Source: Linanthus parryae (taxonomy: Eukaryota > Streptophyta > Magnoliopsida > Ericales > Polemoniaceae). Taken from it: a stretch of DNA of 64,000 bases. Below are positions 33,900 through 45,061 of the stretch, in pieces (within the stretch, counting starts at the first letter, position 1; every line of letters starts with the position of its first letter). Both the position numbers and the translations under genes were made by a program. Under the pieces are notes generated by a model. It was not told the DNA's origin. It saw only the letters and a program-made list of their open reading frames with translations, and searched no databases. The stretch lies in assembly GCA_023055425.1 (NCBI GenBank), contig JALGPY010000010.1, forward strand, positions 55,217,665-55,281,664, given 5' to 3'.

Positions 33900-36800
33900 A
33901 ACCATCTCCCTAATGACCATCCGAGCAAGTTCAGTTGGTGGTTCATTCATGATCACCAACATTTCCTCTCGGTGCCTCCCTTTCTTGGCTAGAGCATCAG
34001 CAAGGCCATTCTTGTCTCTAGGGATGTACTCAATGCTGCATTCACATCCTCTAAGCAGCACACCAATGTCTTCAGAAATGGCTCTGTAAGGGAAGTTGGG
34101 GGATGATCACCATTAATGCACTGAATAGCTTCTTCAGAGTCACATTCAATAGCCACGTTTCTAAGTTGGTCCTGGTTAATGAGCACAAGACCCCTGTGAA
34201 TGGCCCATAGCTCAGCTTCAAGTACTCAGATGTAGCCAATCTGACCCATGTACCCCTTAATCCACTTTCCCTCTTCATCCCTCAGCACACCTCCATAGCC
34301 TGCAACTCCCATTTCACCTGATTTAGTTCCATCTGTGTTAAGTTTAAGAGTACCTGGAATTGGGGGGGGGGATTTCCAGGAAGGAAGAATCAAGTTAGCA
34401 ATGGAATTTTAATGGAATTACTATGATCCTTACTTTTGGAGATAAAGTTGATGATCAATTGGGTCAATCTGCTCCAGAAACTGAAATTCACATCATTAGG
34501 GATAGTCTTAAACATAAAAACTTTGTGATTCCCATTCTTCCATATGGTACAAAGACCACAAATGAAGTGAATACAGTGGGAATAGTTGGTGTTTTTGGAC
34601 TCTCTGCAGTTAGTGTTGATCCAATCAGCAAAATTCATACCATTGCTGCTAGAAACCCATGTACTACCAAACACTGAGTTCCAAAAAATCACAAATATCG
34701 GAGACAAGATATAGAGGTGAATAAGCTATTCTATGTGATCAGGACAATGGGGACAAGAGTCATCCAAAGTGAGATTTCTGATACTCCTTTGGACATTGGT
34801 GAGGAGTTTCTTGTGGCAAGCTTAGTGGTCATTTTGATTTTCCAGATCCATCGCCAATCATCAACTTTCTTGTTATTGCTGGGGTTAGTAATCAAATCAT
34901 ATGCATAAGCAACAACGAATCTACCATCATCCTCTCATACCCCAACAAATGGTGTCATGAGCATTGATATCATAAGGACTACTCTTGGCTAAGATAGTAT
35001 TCTTGTGAGTAGCATTGAAAACATGGTCAAGGGTGCTAAGAGACCAGATCCCATTGCTAATGATAGAGGAAAGTTTCAGCGTGTGATCAAAAATGGTGTT
35101 AGGGTACTGATCCTGGAGACTTCCCTGAACCTTGCCCATCCAGTTGTCACTCCAAATAGATATATTATCACCATTCCCCACAGACCAGAGAGTACCTTTT
35201 TTTAGGTAGTTTCTAATTTGAATGATGCCTTTCCAGGTTCTAGTTCTAGGTCTTTTCTTAGGCCAGCTAAACAGATCATGCTTCTTGAGGTATTTGTCTT
35301 TAAGACAATGGACCCAAAGAGGTTTGCTATCATTAACATGAGTCCAGCCTATCTTAACCAGTAAGGCATTATTCTGGGCTTTCATCTTTCTAATGCCCAA
35401 ACCACCATGCTTTTTATGCATACAGACAGTGTCCCAATAAACAGAGTGAATCTTCCTTATCCTTGAGGCACCTCCCCAGAGGAAGTTTCTATTAATTTTT
35501 TTCAACTCATTAGATACATTAACAGGCACAGGTTGAGCAGGTTAGACTTCCATCCTGCAAGTCTCTTATATGTTCTACCAATAAGATCGGCAAAATGAAC
35601 TTTCCCAATCCTTTTCTGGTTGAGGTTGATCCCCAGATACCTTCCCAGGTCCGGGGTGAGCCCAACTCTGAGATTATAGCTAATAACTCTGGCTTGGTAG
35701 GGTATTATATTGGTAGAGATAAACACTTTAGATTTGGAATTATAAATCTTTTAACCAGAGAGGCCACAGAATTCCTCAAGGACCTGGTTCAAAAGCTGAC
35801 AAGAGATAGAGTCACACTGTGAAAACAGTAACATGTCATCAGCAAAGAGCAAGTGGGTGATCTCAAGGCCTTTAGGGGTAATCCTAACCCCTTTCCAACA
35901 GCCAGTGTTGGCCACCTGATTGATAATACTAGTTAATCTCTCAAGGCACAACACAAAGATATAGGGGGAGAGTAGTTGACAGTAGTGATGCAATTCATGA
36001 CCAAGTCAATGAAATCAGGACAAATTTAAACAAAACAAGGGTATCATGGATAAACTTCCAGGACATCCTATCATATGCCTTCTCAAGGTCAATTTTAATA
36101 ATCATTACCCCCTTCTTCACTTTTCTTTTCTTAAGGGAATGAATAACCTCTTGGAAAATAACAATATTGTCACTAGTATTCCTACCAAGAGTAAAACTGC
36201 TTTGGGTGGGAGAAATAAGCTCATTCATATGGGGTCTTAGTCTCTCAACAATGATTTTAGTGAAAACTTTGTAAGACACATTATAAAGCCCAATAGGTCT
36301 AAACAAGTTGATGGACTCAGGGGAGTCCACTTTAAGGATCAGGATAATGAATGTGTCATTAATCCCTTCAGGGACAATCTTAGTGTGAAATATGTTTCTA
36401 GTTTTCTGTGTCACCTTGTCCCCAATAATGTCCCAACAATAGTAGAAGGGAGCATTGAAGCCATTTGTCCCAGGGGATTTATTTCTGTTGATGCTCTTAA
36501 CAACTTTGAAGATATTGGCACTAGTGACCCCTTCAGTGAGGGAGCTGTTCTCATCAGTTTTGACCTTCCTAAGGATGTTATTGTACTGAATATCAACCTC
36601 CTCTGTAGTATCCTCCTCATAATAGAAGAGGTTACAAAAGTAGTCAGAAACATGGTTCTTAAGATCATCCGGATTGGAAATCCAAGCACTATTACTGTCT
36701 TTGAGCATGTTGTTTTTATTTCTACTTCTCCTAACAAAGGTGGAGAGGTGGAAGAACTTAGTGTTCCTATCTCCTTTGATCAACAGTTAACCCTAGACTT

Positions 36801-37808
36801 CTGGTGCCAGAGTTGCTCCTCATATGTTGAACTCAACTATAAGATCTCTATTAAGTCTAAAAAGATTGTGGCTAAAGTGATCACTTAGAGTCTTCTGGAC
36901 ACCATTAATTCTAGCAAGGAGCTACTTTTTCTTCTTTTGAATTTTACCAAAAACATTAAAGTTCCAATTCTTGAGATGTAATCTAGTGGAATCCAGGGCT
37001 TCCCACAACTGGAGGTTATTTCCCAGTTCTCATAAATACCTCTTTTAAAGTCACAATGAGAAAGCCAACAATTTTTAAATCTGGAGGGTTTAGAGAATTT
37101 AGGAGACATGCTAGTGGTATCCAAAAGCATGGGAGCATGGTTAGAGTATGTTCGAGGAAGGCAGGTGACCAAACTGGAAGGAAAATTGAGCTTCCATTTC
37201 TGGTTGCAAAGAGCTCTATCAAGACTTTCTTGTGTATTAGGAATCCCCTCCCTGTTGTTAGTCCAAGTGATCATGGGAACATTGCTTCCCATGTCTAGGA
37301 GGTTGCAATCGTTGATGTTTCTGTTGAAGGTGATGGTTCTCTTGCAGTTGATTATAGGAGTGAAGCTTCTACTTTCAGAAGATCTTGTAAATTCGTTGAA
37401 GTCCCCTGCAAGGAGCCAGGGTTCCAAAATGTTGACAGCCCTATTCTTGATGTCATTCCACAAATGCTCTCTGGTGGCTTCCACATGGCTACCATACACC
37501 GCAGACGCGACCCAGTCAGGGTGGTTAAGCTTGGTAATTATGGCATGGATGGCTTGCGAGTTAGCATCAATAAGATCTACCTGAAGTTGGTTCAGATCTC
37601 ACAGAAGACAAATCCCTCCTGCTTTACCATCCGGATCCACATAGTGCTTCCCACTAAACCCCTGATTCTCAAAGAACGTACCCATTTGTTCCAGCTTGAC
37701 TTTGGTTTCCAAAAGAACAACAATCTCGAACCTGTTAGTGTTCTTCGAGATCTTGAAATTCTTCTTAAACTTTTTACTATTCGCCCCACGGGTGTTCCAG
37801 AATAACAT
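33900..37808 (-). pseudogene. L1 ORF2: endonuclease, RT, zinc-binding and RNase H regions
   Basis: Reading down the minus strand, an AP-like endonuclease begins with MLFWNTRGANSKKF (37808) and IVVLLETKV, then WLLAGDFNEF and YSNHAPML (to about 36900). RT follows from 36783, with IKGDRNTKFFH, NRNKSPGTNGF, a FRPIGLYNVSYKVFTKIIVERL stretch and IDLEKAYDRM. The active site LLFADDMLLFSQ is near 35850. A zf-RVT region contains FLWGG and the WWDTVC-like YWDTVCMHKKHGGLGI (from 35529). An RNase H-like tail has IECDSEEAIQCINGDHPP (near 34100). Lesions include an in-frame stop at about 37600, a frameshift between 36885 and 36783, and others beyond 35500. It once supplied copy-and-paste integration for its own RNA. 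Confidence 0.9.
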
Positions 37809-37963
37809 TTTGTTCGTACTAATGATGGCAACAGAGAAATCAAAAGAGAACCTGAGCAGACCTACTGAGGTCCATCATCATCATCTGTCTCACCTCTTCC
37901 TTTGTCCTTGTTGATTTCACTTCCACACCCAGGAGCGATGGATCCATCCCTGCATTCTTCATC

Positions 37964-39787
37964 CTAGAGACTTCTAGATCCTCCTTTTCCATACTCCATG
38001 GTACCACCACCAACGTTGCTTACTTCGTGCATCGCCCCATCAAGAACTGGAGTTTTTGGAAGTTCAGGACCCTTTCTATTTCTAGCTCCATCGTAGGGAC
38101 TTAATCTTCTTGTTTGTTCCTTTTTTTGATTTCCTATATCCGTTGCCAATCTCGGATCCAAAATCTTTAGCGGATATGCAGATTGAGGAGGCGTTGACGA
38201 CACTGGCTGCAAGTTTGAAAGAAAACAGGTCGATAGAAAGACGATTATGAGTGGGATTTGGAGGGGAGGGGTTATGAACAAAGAGGGGGATTGCCGAGAG
38301 CATAAGAAACATGGAAGGGAGTGGTGTGACATTTATGTTGAGAAAACTCATCGAGGTCAATCTTCATATTCATTGCCGCGTCTTTATCATGGAGATCATT
38401 CTTTTCGCTACCCATGTAACTCCGAATCTGGTCGTTGGTTCCGATTCCATTTATGATCTGAACCGTTGAGTGCATTCCCTTATCCCTGTCTGAAGCTCTA
38501 TCTCTTTGGAAATTGTCCTCTCCAGTCGGATTCACTTGGTGGGTTTCTTGGTTCAGATGCATGTTAGTTCCTTGGCTTCTGCCCCGATTGGTGCTTTGGT
38601 TGCGATTCCCAGCGTAATAGCTGGTGTCAACTGCCTTTCCCTTTTGACCGTAGGTATATCGGGTTGGAAACGTCGGGTTTAGTTTCGGGTTATGGGTGTG
38701 GTTATTGGGTTTCTGGGCCGTGTTTGTATTATGGTTGGGCCGAATCTCATTTGTATCACTGAGAGGCGCGAATCTATTGTGCTTACTTCGGTTAGCTGTT
38801 GGATTGGGCTTTCACTCAGAGGCCCGAATTCTTCCTGATCGCCTCCAGGCATTGATTTCTGGGATGGCCAAATCTGCCACACAAAAAACAAACTGAGTGG
38901 ATATGCTCATATTCAACAGAATAATATTTTCCCCTAACCATGAGAACAGTGATAAGGGGTTTCTTAAGATCAGCCTCAACACAAACACGTGCGAATATGC
39001 ACTTGTCTGGATTCCCAGTAACAATATCCATTTTAAGTGGGAGACCAATGCCATTGGCTATACGATGAAGCCCTCGATCTTTATAGTAATCAACTGGTGG
39101 TTTGTGGATACGAACCCACACAACCGATTTTGCTCAAGTACACTCTGAGACTTTGAAATCAGGTGTCCACTTCTGGACAAGGACATATTGGTCATGGATG
39201 ATCCAAGGACCACCCGTAAGGACTTTGTTATAATCATATTTATCTTCAAATGTGAAGAGGAATAATCCTCTTCCCACATCGATATGGCTATGATCACCAT
39301 GGAGATTCCACAATTTCAGGGTTTTGGGAACAAGCACATATTCAGCTATGGCTTTTCCCACAAGTCTCATGATGAGATGATTTCTCCATGGCTTCCTTAA
39401 TTCTTCAAGGAATTCATGATCAAAATTAATTTTGACAGCAGTGTCATTAATTTTCTCCGAAGTACAAAAGTTATCATTTGTAGCCATGTGGTTGACTTTC
39501 GTAGAGAAATTTTCGACATTATCATCGAAAAATCTCTCGCGGTCAACCGAACCGACAAGAGCTTTGATGTAAGATGTCGAAACCTTATCTTTAAGGGATG
39601 AGATTTGTTTGTTCCGGATCGAGTGTGTGAGACTCTCTTCAGAGAGGGAATCACTCATAACATCATCAGCAATTCTGAGATTTGGGAATTGAATCTCATT
39701 GGCATGTCGAGCCAAACCCAAAAAAGGGTTCAGATCGGAGGGGAGAGGAATTGGGGGTGCCTCAATCACTCCCATAAGAGTGACCAT
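37964..39787 (-). pseudogene. L1 ORF1: DUF4283 and CCHC zinc knuckle
   Basis: The N-terminal 217 codons (39787-39134) include the DUF4283 core with MRLVGKAIAEYVL, GLFLFTFEDKYDYNKVL and TGGPWIIHDQYVLVQKW. After an in-frame TGA at about 39134-39136 the same frame continues with VWVRIHKPPVDYYKD and the knuckle CFLCGRFGHPRNQC (to 38816). A Ser/Asn-rich tail follows in another frame, ending near 37964. It would bind LINE RNA. One stop and at least one frameshift break it. Confidence 0.85.
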
Positions 39788-39922
39788 GGTGAAACACCGG
39801 TGAGCAAAATCTCCCTAAGAGAGGACCTGAACAAGAGAGCACTGTTGTGCACAACTTTCAAATCAGAGCTTCAAAAGCAAGAGAGAGACGATGGACATTA
39901 ATTCTATCTTTTACGTCTCTTT

Positions 39923-40403
39923 ACCAATGCATGAGAACTTGTTTTATTATTCATATTATTTTCTCCATGCAATCCTAAATAGATTCGCACATGTTTCTTT
40001 GCGAACATGTATGTATTCATTACTATTCTTGATTCATATGGCATTTTCAATATATAATACAAATGAACATTTTATGCAAAATTAGAAGGAGTCTGTGAAA
40101 ATTGAAGTTGGATAGAACATGAATGTTAAAAGACGAATTTCAAAACATACGGAAGTCTCGCTAAGTTGGCGAGAACATTCAATTTTAATTCTTTTAAACC
40201 ACATTTCCTACTTTTAGTTAATATCTCATCCTATATTTTCTACACGTCATAACTATTTTTCTATAATTTTCCGTTCTCTCTTATCCACAGTCCACACCTC
40301 ATCATATGCATGTTTTTCACATGAAGAATAAACAAAATATTATATTCTTTTTCACTAGTTTTAGGTAATATTAGTAGAGTAAGACTCGTTACAATTGACA
40401 TTT
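39923..40403. other. Non-coding DNA between the L1 and Tat insertions
   Basis: AT-rich, no gene recognised. It is the middle piece of the possible MITE that starts at 33171. It ends next to GTAGT (40404-40408), the Tat target site. Confidence 0.4.
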
Positions 40404-40408
40404 GTAGT

Positions 40409-41027
40409 TGTAGATAGTGCTTTCTGAACAGACATATCTTGGCCACGTGGCAATCATCTAGCACACCATATTGTGCTCCACACACACTGGATCACCAGCC
40501 GCGCTGATCCATGTGGGGGCTGCGAGACAGAGCCCTCGCATACCACTGCACGGGACTTGTAGGGACTTAGTGGTTTGGAGGCTAGAGTAAGTCCTGTCGC
40601 GTGCGAGCCAAGCCCGCACGCGACCTTTAGTAACTGCTTTTGAGAGATTTATGGCACGAGCTCCATAAACCCGGTCAATCCGGTCAAACCCGGTCAACCC
40701 CATAACGGTTCCGGTATTCGCGCATAACGTGCTGTAACGGTCCCTATATACGTGGACGAACGTGCCGTTGTGGTTAAGCTAATTAAGCCGCCATTGATGG
40801 GCGCATTAACCACACTGCAACGGTCACATTCTCCGTTATATATAGGACGTTAACCTTTCCATACAAAGGAGGACGCATCAGACATACGCGGAAGCTCTGC
40901 CAAACCCCTGTCTCTCTCTCAGACATTACTACTGCCTTACTCTCTCCCCCCAACTCTTCCTGTGCCATTTCCAATCCTCTACTCTCGGTGTACACATAGT
41001 GCTCCCCGCCGGATTCTCTTTTGCACA
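40409..41027 (+). repeat. Tat 5' LTR (619 bp)
   Basis: TGTAGATAGTGC to TTGCACA. A TATA-type TTATATATAGG lies at 40837-40847, followed by a CT-rich leader, giving a plausible promoter and transcript start. Confidence 0.93.
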
Positions 41028-41030
41028 TTT

Positions 41031-41047
41031 TGGTGAACCCGACGTGA
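41031..41047 (+). other. Tat primer binding site
   Basis: TGGTGAACCCGACGTGA follows the LTR end by three bases. It starts with TGG, as a PBS complementary to a tRNA CCA end must. The particular tRNA was not identified. Confidence 0.6.
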
Positions 41048-41067
41048 ACCTACCATCTTAAGCAACC

Positions 41068-42148
41068 ATGTCTCAGGAGGATGATGTCAGTAACAGATCG
41101 CCTTCCACGGAGGCCGCCTCAGGAGAGGAGATTCGCCGTACTCCTACAGCTCCCGGTGAAGCTCCGACGCTAGAAGCCTTGGACGCCACCATCCAGAGTC
41201 AGGCGAAGGCTCTCAAAGCTCAATCTGCTCAGCTGGAACGAATCATGGCTGTCTTGGGGACTCTTGCTCCAAACCCTGCACCAGCCACCGCCGTCTCTCA
41301 GGGAGGAGGAGTATCTACCACTCAGGAATTGGGAGTGTCGACCACGCCACCCAACCACAATCTGCAAACTCCACCGACGACTACGCAGCTACCCTCAATT
41401 CAGGGGTCAACAGCTCAAATGTTGCCTCTCGCTGCTCATACTCCTCAGCCTCCGGCTTTGGTACCTAATCCGGCCTCACAGTATCCCTTGCCTCCCCCAA
41501 CGACAATCTGGGGTAACGTGAATTCGCAATACGTCCCTAGCCCTCCTGCGGCATATGTGTCGCCTCCACCTGCGACAACCCCTCCTCCCGCTGCCGAGGG
41601 AAGTACTCCGGAGTGTATGACGTCGATGCAACGGCGCATAGATACCATTCAAGCTCACCAATCGTTCGCGGATACCATCATCCCGAAGCTCGACAACAAT
41701 CCACCTATCCCACGAGAGATCTATCTCATGCCTAACCCTGCTGGGTACAAGGCTCCTAAATGGGACAAGTTCGAGGACGTCAATGGGAACCCCCATGAGC
41801 ATGTCATGCGTTTCATCGATGTGATGGGGCCGTATGGAGCTGATCCCAAACTGCTGATGCTCGAGTTCCCGAAGTCCCTGGGGAACTGCGCTTACAAGTG
41901 GTATAGGACATTGGAAGCCGGATCCGTGAAGACTTGGGACGATATGGTCCAAAAGTTCTACACCAAGTTCTTCCAGATGGAGGAAAAGGTGACGATGATT
42001 CATCTCTCGCGGATGTATCAGAAGCGCGGGGAGGACGGAATAACCTTCATCAAGAAGTTCAGGGCCAAGTCCTTGGAATGCAAAGATGTGATACTTGAAA
42101 GCAGACTCGTAGAGATATGCTTGCAGTGCATGCGAGACGAGTACAAAG
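41068..42148 (+). CDS. gag: Tat gag (C-terminally truncated, about 360 codons)
   Basis: The start Met follows the PBS by about 20 bases. The N-terminus is Ser/Thr/Pro-rich (residues 1-180). The Gag region follows at about residues 215-360, with YKAPKWDKFEDVNGNPHEH, LEFPKSLGNCAYKWYRTL, WDDMVQKFYTKFF and ITFIKKFRAKSLECKD. Normal Gag would continue to a zinc knuckle, which is missing. At about 42148 the sequence jumps to the end of integrase in another frame, and the open frame runs on nonsensically to 42279. It could still package RNA in trans, but that is inference. Confidence 0.85.
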
Positions 42149-42771
42149 GTGGCCGCAAAGCTAGCAGAATACAACATCAGGCAGATATGCTCCACTCCAT
42201 ATTACCCGAAAGGGAATGGGCAAGCAGAAGCAACCAACAAAACGCTATTGAGAATTTTGAGCAAGATGGTCGCAGATGACCACAAGAAGTGGGCTGATTC
42301 TTTAAGTATCGCCCTGTGGGCTTATCGGACTTCTCCAAGGACACCCACAGGGGTCTCACCGTTCCTTTTGTGCTATGGAGCTGAGGCTGTGGTACCTGCG
42401 GAGTAAAGGTTAACTCCGCAAGGTTGGCTTTTCACGCGTTATATGACAACCAACGCGATCATGACTTAGTCCTGCTAGAAGAAAAGCGGGAGCAAGCTAA
42501 AAGGACCAACACACGATACCAAGAAAGGATCGCTCGTGCATACAACAAAACAGTCCAATGTCGAGATTTCGCAGTTGGAGATTTGGTCTTACGCGCATCT
42601 GACCATTGCATGCGAGAGGCAGCTCACCCAAAATTCGCAGCCAATTGGGAAGGACCCTTTGAAGTCACGGAAGTCTTCGATAGTGGCTACTGCAGCATAC
42701 GGAGGTTATATGGAACGACCTCAACCCCAAGCTCAGTCAACATGCGCTGGATCAAGAAGTATTATCCTTAA
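42149..42771 (+). pseudogene. Tat integrase C-terminal remnant fused behind gag
   Basis: 42149-42406 encodes the end of the integrase core: CSTPYYPKGNGQAEATNKTL, which contains the third catalytic residue (E of QAEATN), then LWAYRTSPRTPTGVSPF. After a stop and frameshift at about 42406-42420, the C-terminal domain continues (42424-42771) with the DFAVGDLVLR motif and NWEGPFEV. The first two catalytic Asp residues are gone. The junction with gag marks a deletion of several kilobases compared with a full Tat element. Confidence 0.88.
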
Positions 42772-42984
42772 CTTCTCTCATTATATACGTTATATTACAA
42801 CGTTTTCTTTATGCTCTGTATTGCCATGATTCGCACATCTTCTCTCCCATATGAGAGAATTGTAATCTCATCTCTCCCATACGAGAGTTTTATAATAAAA
42901 AGACTTCTCCCAAATGAGAAGAACTTTATGCTTCTAGCTGTCTTTATTGCTCTATTTATTTCATTATTACTGTTAGTGAAAGTA
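42772..42984 (+). other. Post-integrase spacer with CTCCCATATGAGA short repeats
   Basis: Three diverged copies of a CTCTCCCATATGAGAG-like palindrome (about 42841-42922) precede the long tandem array. No coding. Confidence 0.5.
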
Positions 42985-43505
42985 TATCTTCTATGATAGC
43001 AACCCGTGTGAATACGATCTTAACTGATCTTTTAAGCCTATCTGCCACGATAGCAGCCCATACGAATACGATCTTAACTGATCTTTTAAGCCTATCTGCC
43101 ACGATAGCAGCCTATGCGAATACGATCTTAACTGATCTTTTAAGCCTATCTTCCACGATAGCAGCCCATGCGAATACGATCTTAACTGATCGTTTAAGCC
43201 TATCTGCCACGATAGCAGCCCATGCAAATACGATCTTAACTGATCTTTTAAGCCTATCTGCCACGATAGCAGCCCATGCGAATACGATCTTAACCGATCT
43301 TTTAAGCCTATCTGCCACGATAGCAGCCCATGCGAAAACGATCTTAAGTGATCTTTTAAGCCTATCTGCCACGATTGCAGATCATGCGAATATGATCTTG
43401 GTTGATCTTTTAAGCCTATCTGCAACGATAGCAGCCTATGCAAACATGATCTCAAATGATCTTTCAAAGCCTATCTGCCACGATAGCAGCACTATGCAAA
43501 TGCGA
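42985..43505 (+). repeat. Tandem array, 54-bp unit, about 9-10 copies
   Basis: Unit: CTGCCACGATAGCAGCCCAT, then GCGAATACGATCTTAACTGA, then TCTTTTAAGCCTAT. Copies are contiguous; the first seven are about 90% or more alike, and the last ones decay toward 43700. Each unit has a small dyad (CTTAA and TTAAG, eight bases apart). Because 54 is divisible by three, open frames appear on both strands (172 and 158 aa) without being genes. Confidence 0.92.
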
Positions 43506-45061
43506 TCCTAAAATGATTCTTAAGTCTATCTGTCATGATAGCAACATTATGCAAGATGATCTTAAGTGATCTACAAAAGTCTATCTGATGAGATAGCACC
43601 TGCACTTGAATCTAAAGCAAATCACAAGCCTATCCGCCAAGGTAGCAAAGCTGCGCAAATACGATCTCGAACGATCTAAAAACATATCTGCGAATCTATT
43701 TGACAGATAGCCCATTATAGCAACAATGCAAAGTGTGAATATGACACTACAAAAGGAGAAATTTTCCAATACACATGCGAAATCGCAGTTTGTTGTAACA
43801 AGACAGCAAATCATATAAAGCGATTTATCATTATGAGTCAAAATGACTTACAATCTATCTGTCTAGATAACAACTTACAAGCGAAAAAGCTCAAATCAAG
43901 CTAGCTACGCAGCCAACATGGCTTACAATGTGTCTAAGTAGTAACTTACAAACAGAAGTTACTCATCGGGGAAATCCCAACTGGAAAAGGATCGACCTAA
44001 CGGTCCTAGCAGAAGCTATGCGATACAAGGATTTGCGACCAAAGATCTGTAGCAAGTAGGGTGTTCCCGAGAGAAGAACAGCCCACAGCCCGCCATGCCT
44101 ACAAGACCTATGCGACGCTATGTTTGAGATCCCAGGATCTGACAAGGCCACTCTTTGGTCTTACACCCGAGAGATGTGCCTGAGGAACCACCTGTTCCGG
44201 CGTATGCAGCTGTGCAAGACAGGGGAGCAGTCATTCCTCTGGCAATGGGCTCCTTGTCCACGAGGACGAGCACTATGGCTCGCCACCCTGAGCTCACGAA
44301 CATGGTGGCGAATGATCAACCTCCGGGCATGCTGGAGGAGAATCCCGCCGTTCATTACGATTCGGTAGAAAGGTCAGTACGGCGCTGCACCTCGCCGGGA
44401 GGCGGCCGGAAACATGACCTGCAAGCATAATAGACGAAGAATATTCTTCGAGCAAACATGAGGTATTATCTGAATCTTCTCTACGATAGTTATAAAGATC
44501 AATAAGCCTTATAAAGCAGATCTTGGAAACTATTTCTATAGCACAAAGCACAAACTCAGGTTTCACAACTTGAAGCTGCCATGAATCAACGAGAAACAAG
44601 CGTTGAAGCCAGCAGTCGTAAAGACTCACGGCAAGCCACATTGTGGGATAAAGAACCCAAATAGCAAAATGCAGGGTTTATATAGACCTTGTGGAGACTC
44701 TTCAGTTACCAAGATGAGTCAGCAGAATTTGAAAAGAGGGTAAGGATCAACCACTTACGCCTTGAAAAGCGGTAACAATCAATTACCCTACTAAAGGCTA
44801 CGACGATTCGGTTGCGTATCCTAATTAATGACGGATAGTCATGATACGGATGGACTTCCCAAGGAAGGCGTGCTTATCTAATGAGCAATTAGCGCGAAAA
44901 TCAAGGCAGGATATCAATTGCTGACGTCATAAACTGATATGCACAGAGATATTCGAGCAAATCCCGAAAAGGGCAAAACGGGCAATTCAATTACTTTTGA
45001 AAAAAAGGGAGAAACCCTAGCAACATTACAGTAATGTTTCAACTACTTATTTGCTACTCTT
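43506..45061 (+). other. Tat internal spacer between the array and the antisense gene
   Basis: 43506-43960 holds decayed versions of the tandem unit (TATCTGNCANGATAGCA motifs). A 91-codon plus-strand frame at 44155-44430 is Pro/Glu-rich (VPEEPPVPAYAAVQ) but has no recognised family. 44431-45061 is non-coding; it would be the 3' UTR of the antisense gene. Confidence 0.5.

Larger units (their letters stand above)
33857..39908 (-). mobile_element. Near full-length L1 LINE (about 6.05 kb)
   Basis: On the minus strand the order is ORF1, ORF2 and an A-rich 3' end (plus-strand T-rich run just above 33857). Near-repeats of 14 bases flank it: TTTTACGTTTCTTT (33843-33856) and TTTTACGTCTCTTT (39909-39922), 13 of 14 alike, as expected for a LINE target duplication that has aged slightly. 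The size is normal for a complete plant L1. Several stops and frameshifts make it inactive. Confidence 0.85.

Noticed and set aside
42985..43505. CRISPR-like array
   Set aside because: Repeats are contiguous with no unique spacers, and the context is a plant retrotransposon.
42991..43511. 158-aa and 172-aa frames over the 54-bp array
   Set aside because: The unit length is a multiple of three, so frames stay open on both strands. No start context or conservation suggests a protein.
44155..44430. Plus-strand 91-aa frame as a Tat env-like protein
   Set aside because: No signal peptide, membrane segment or family match was seen. Kept only as an unassigned part of the spacer.
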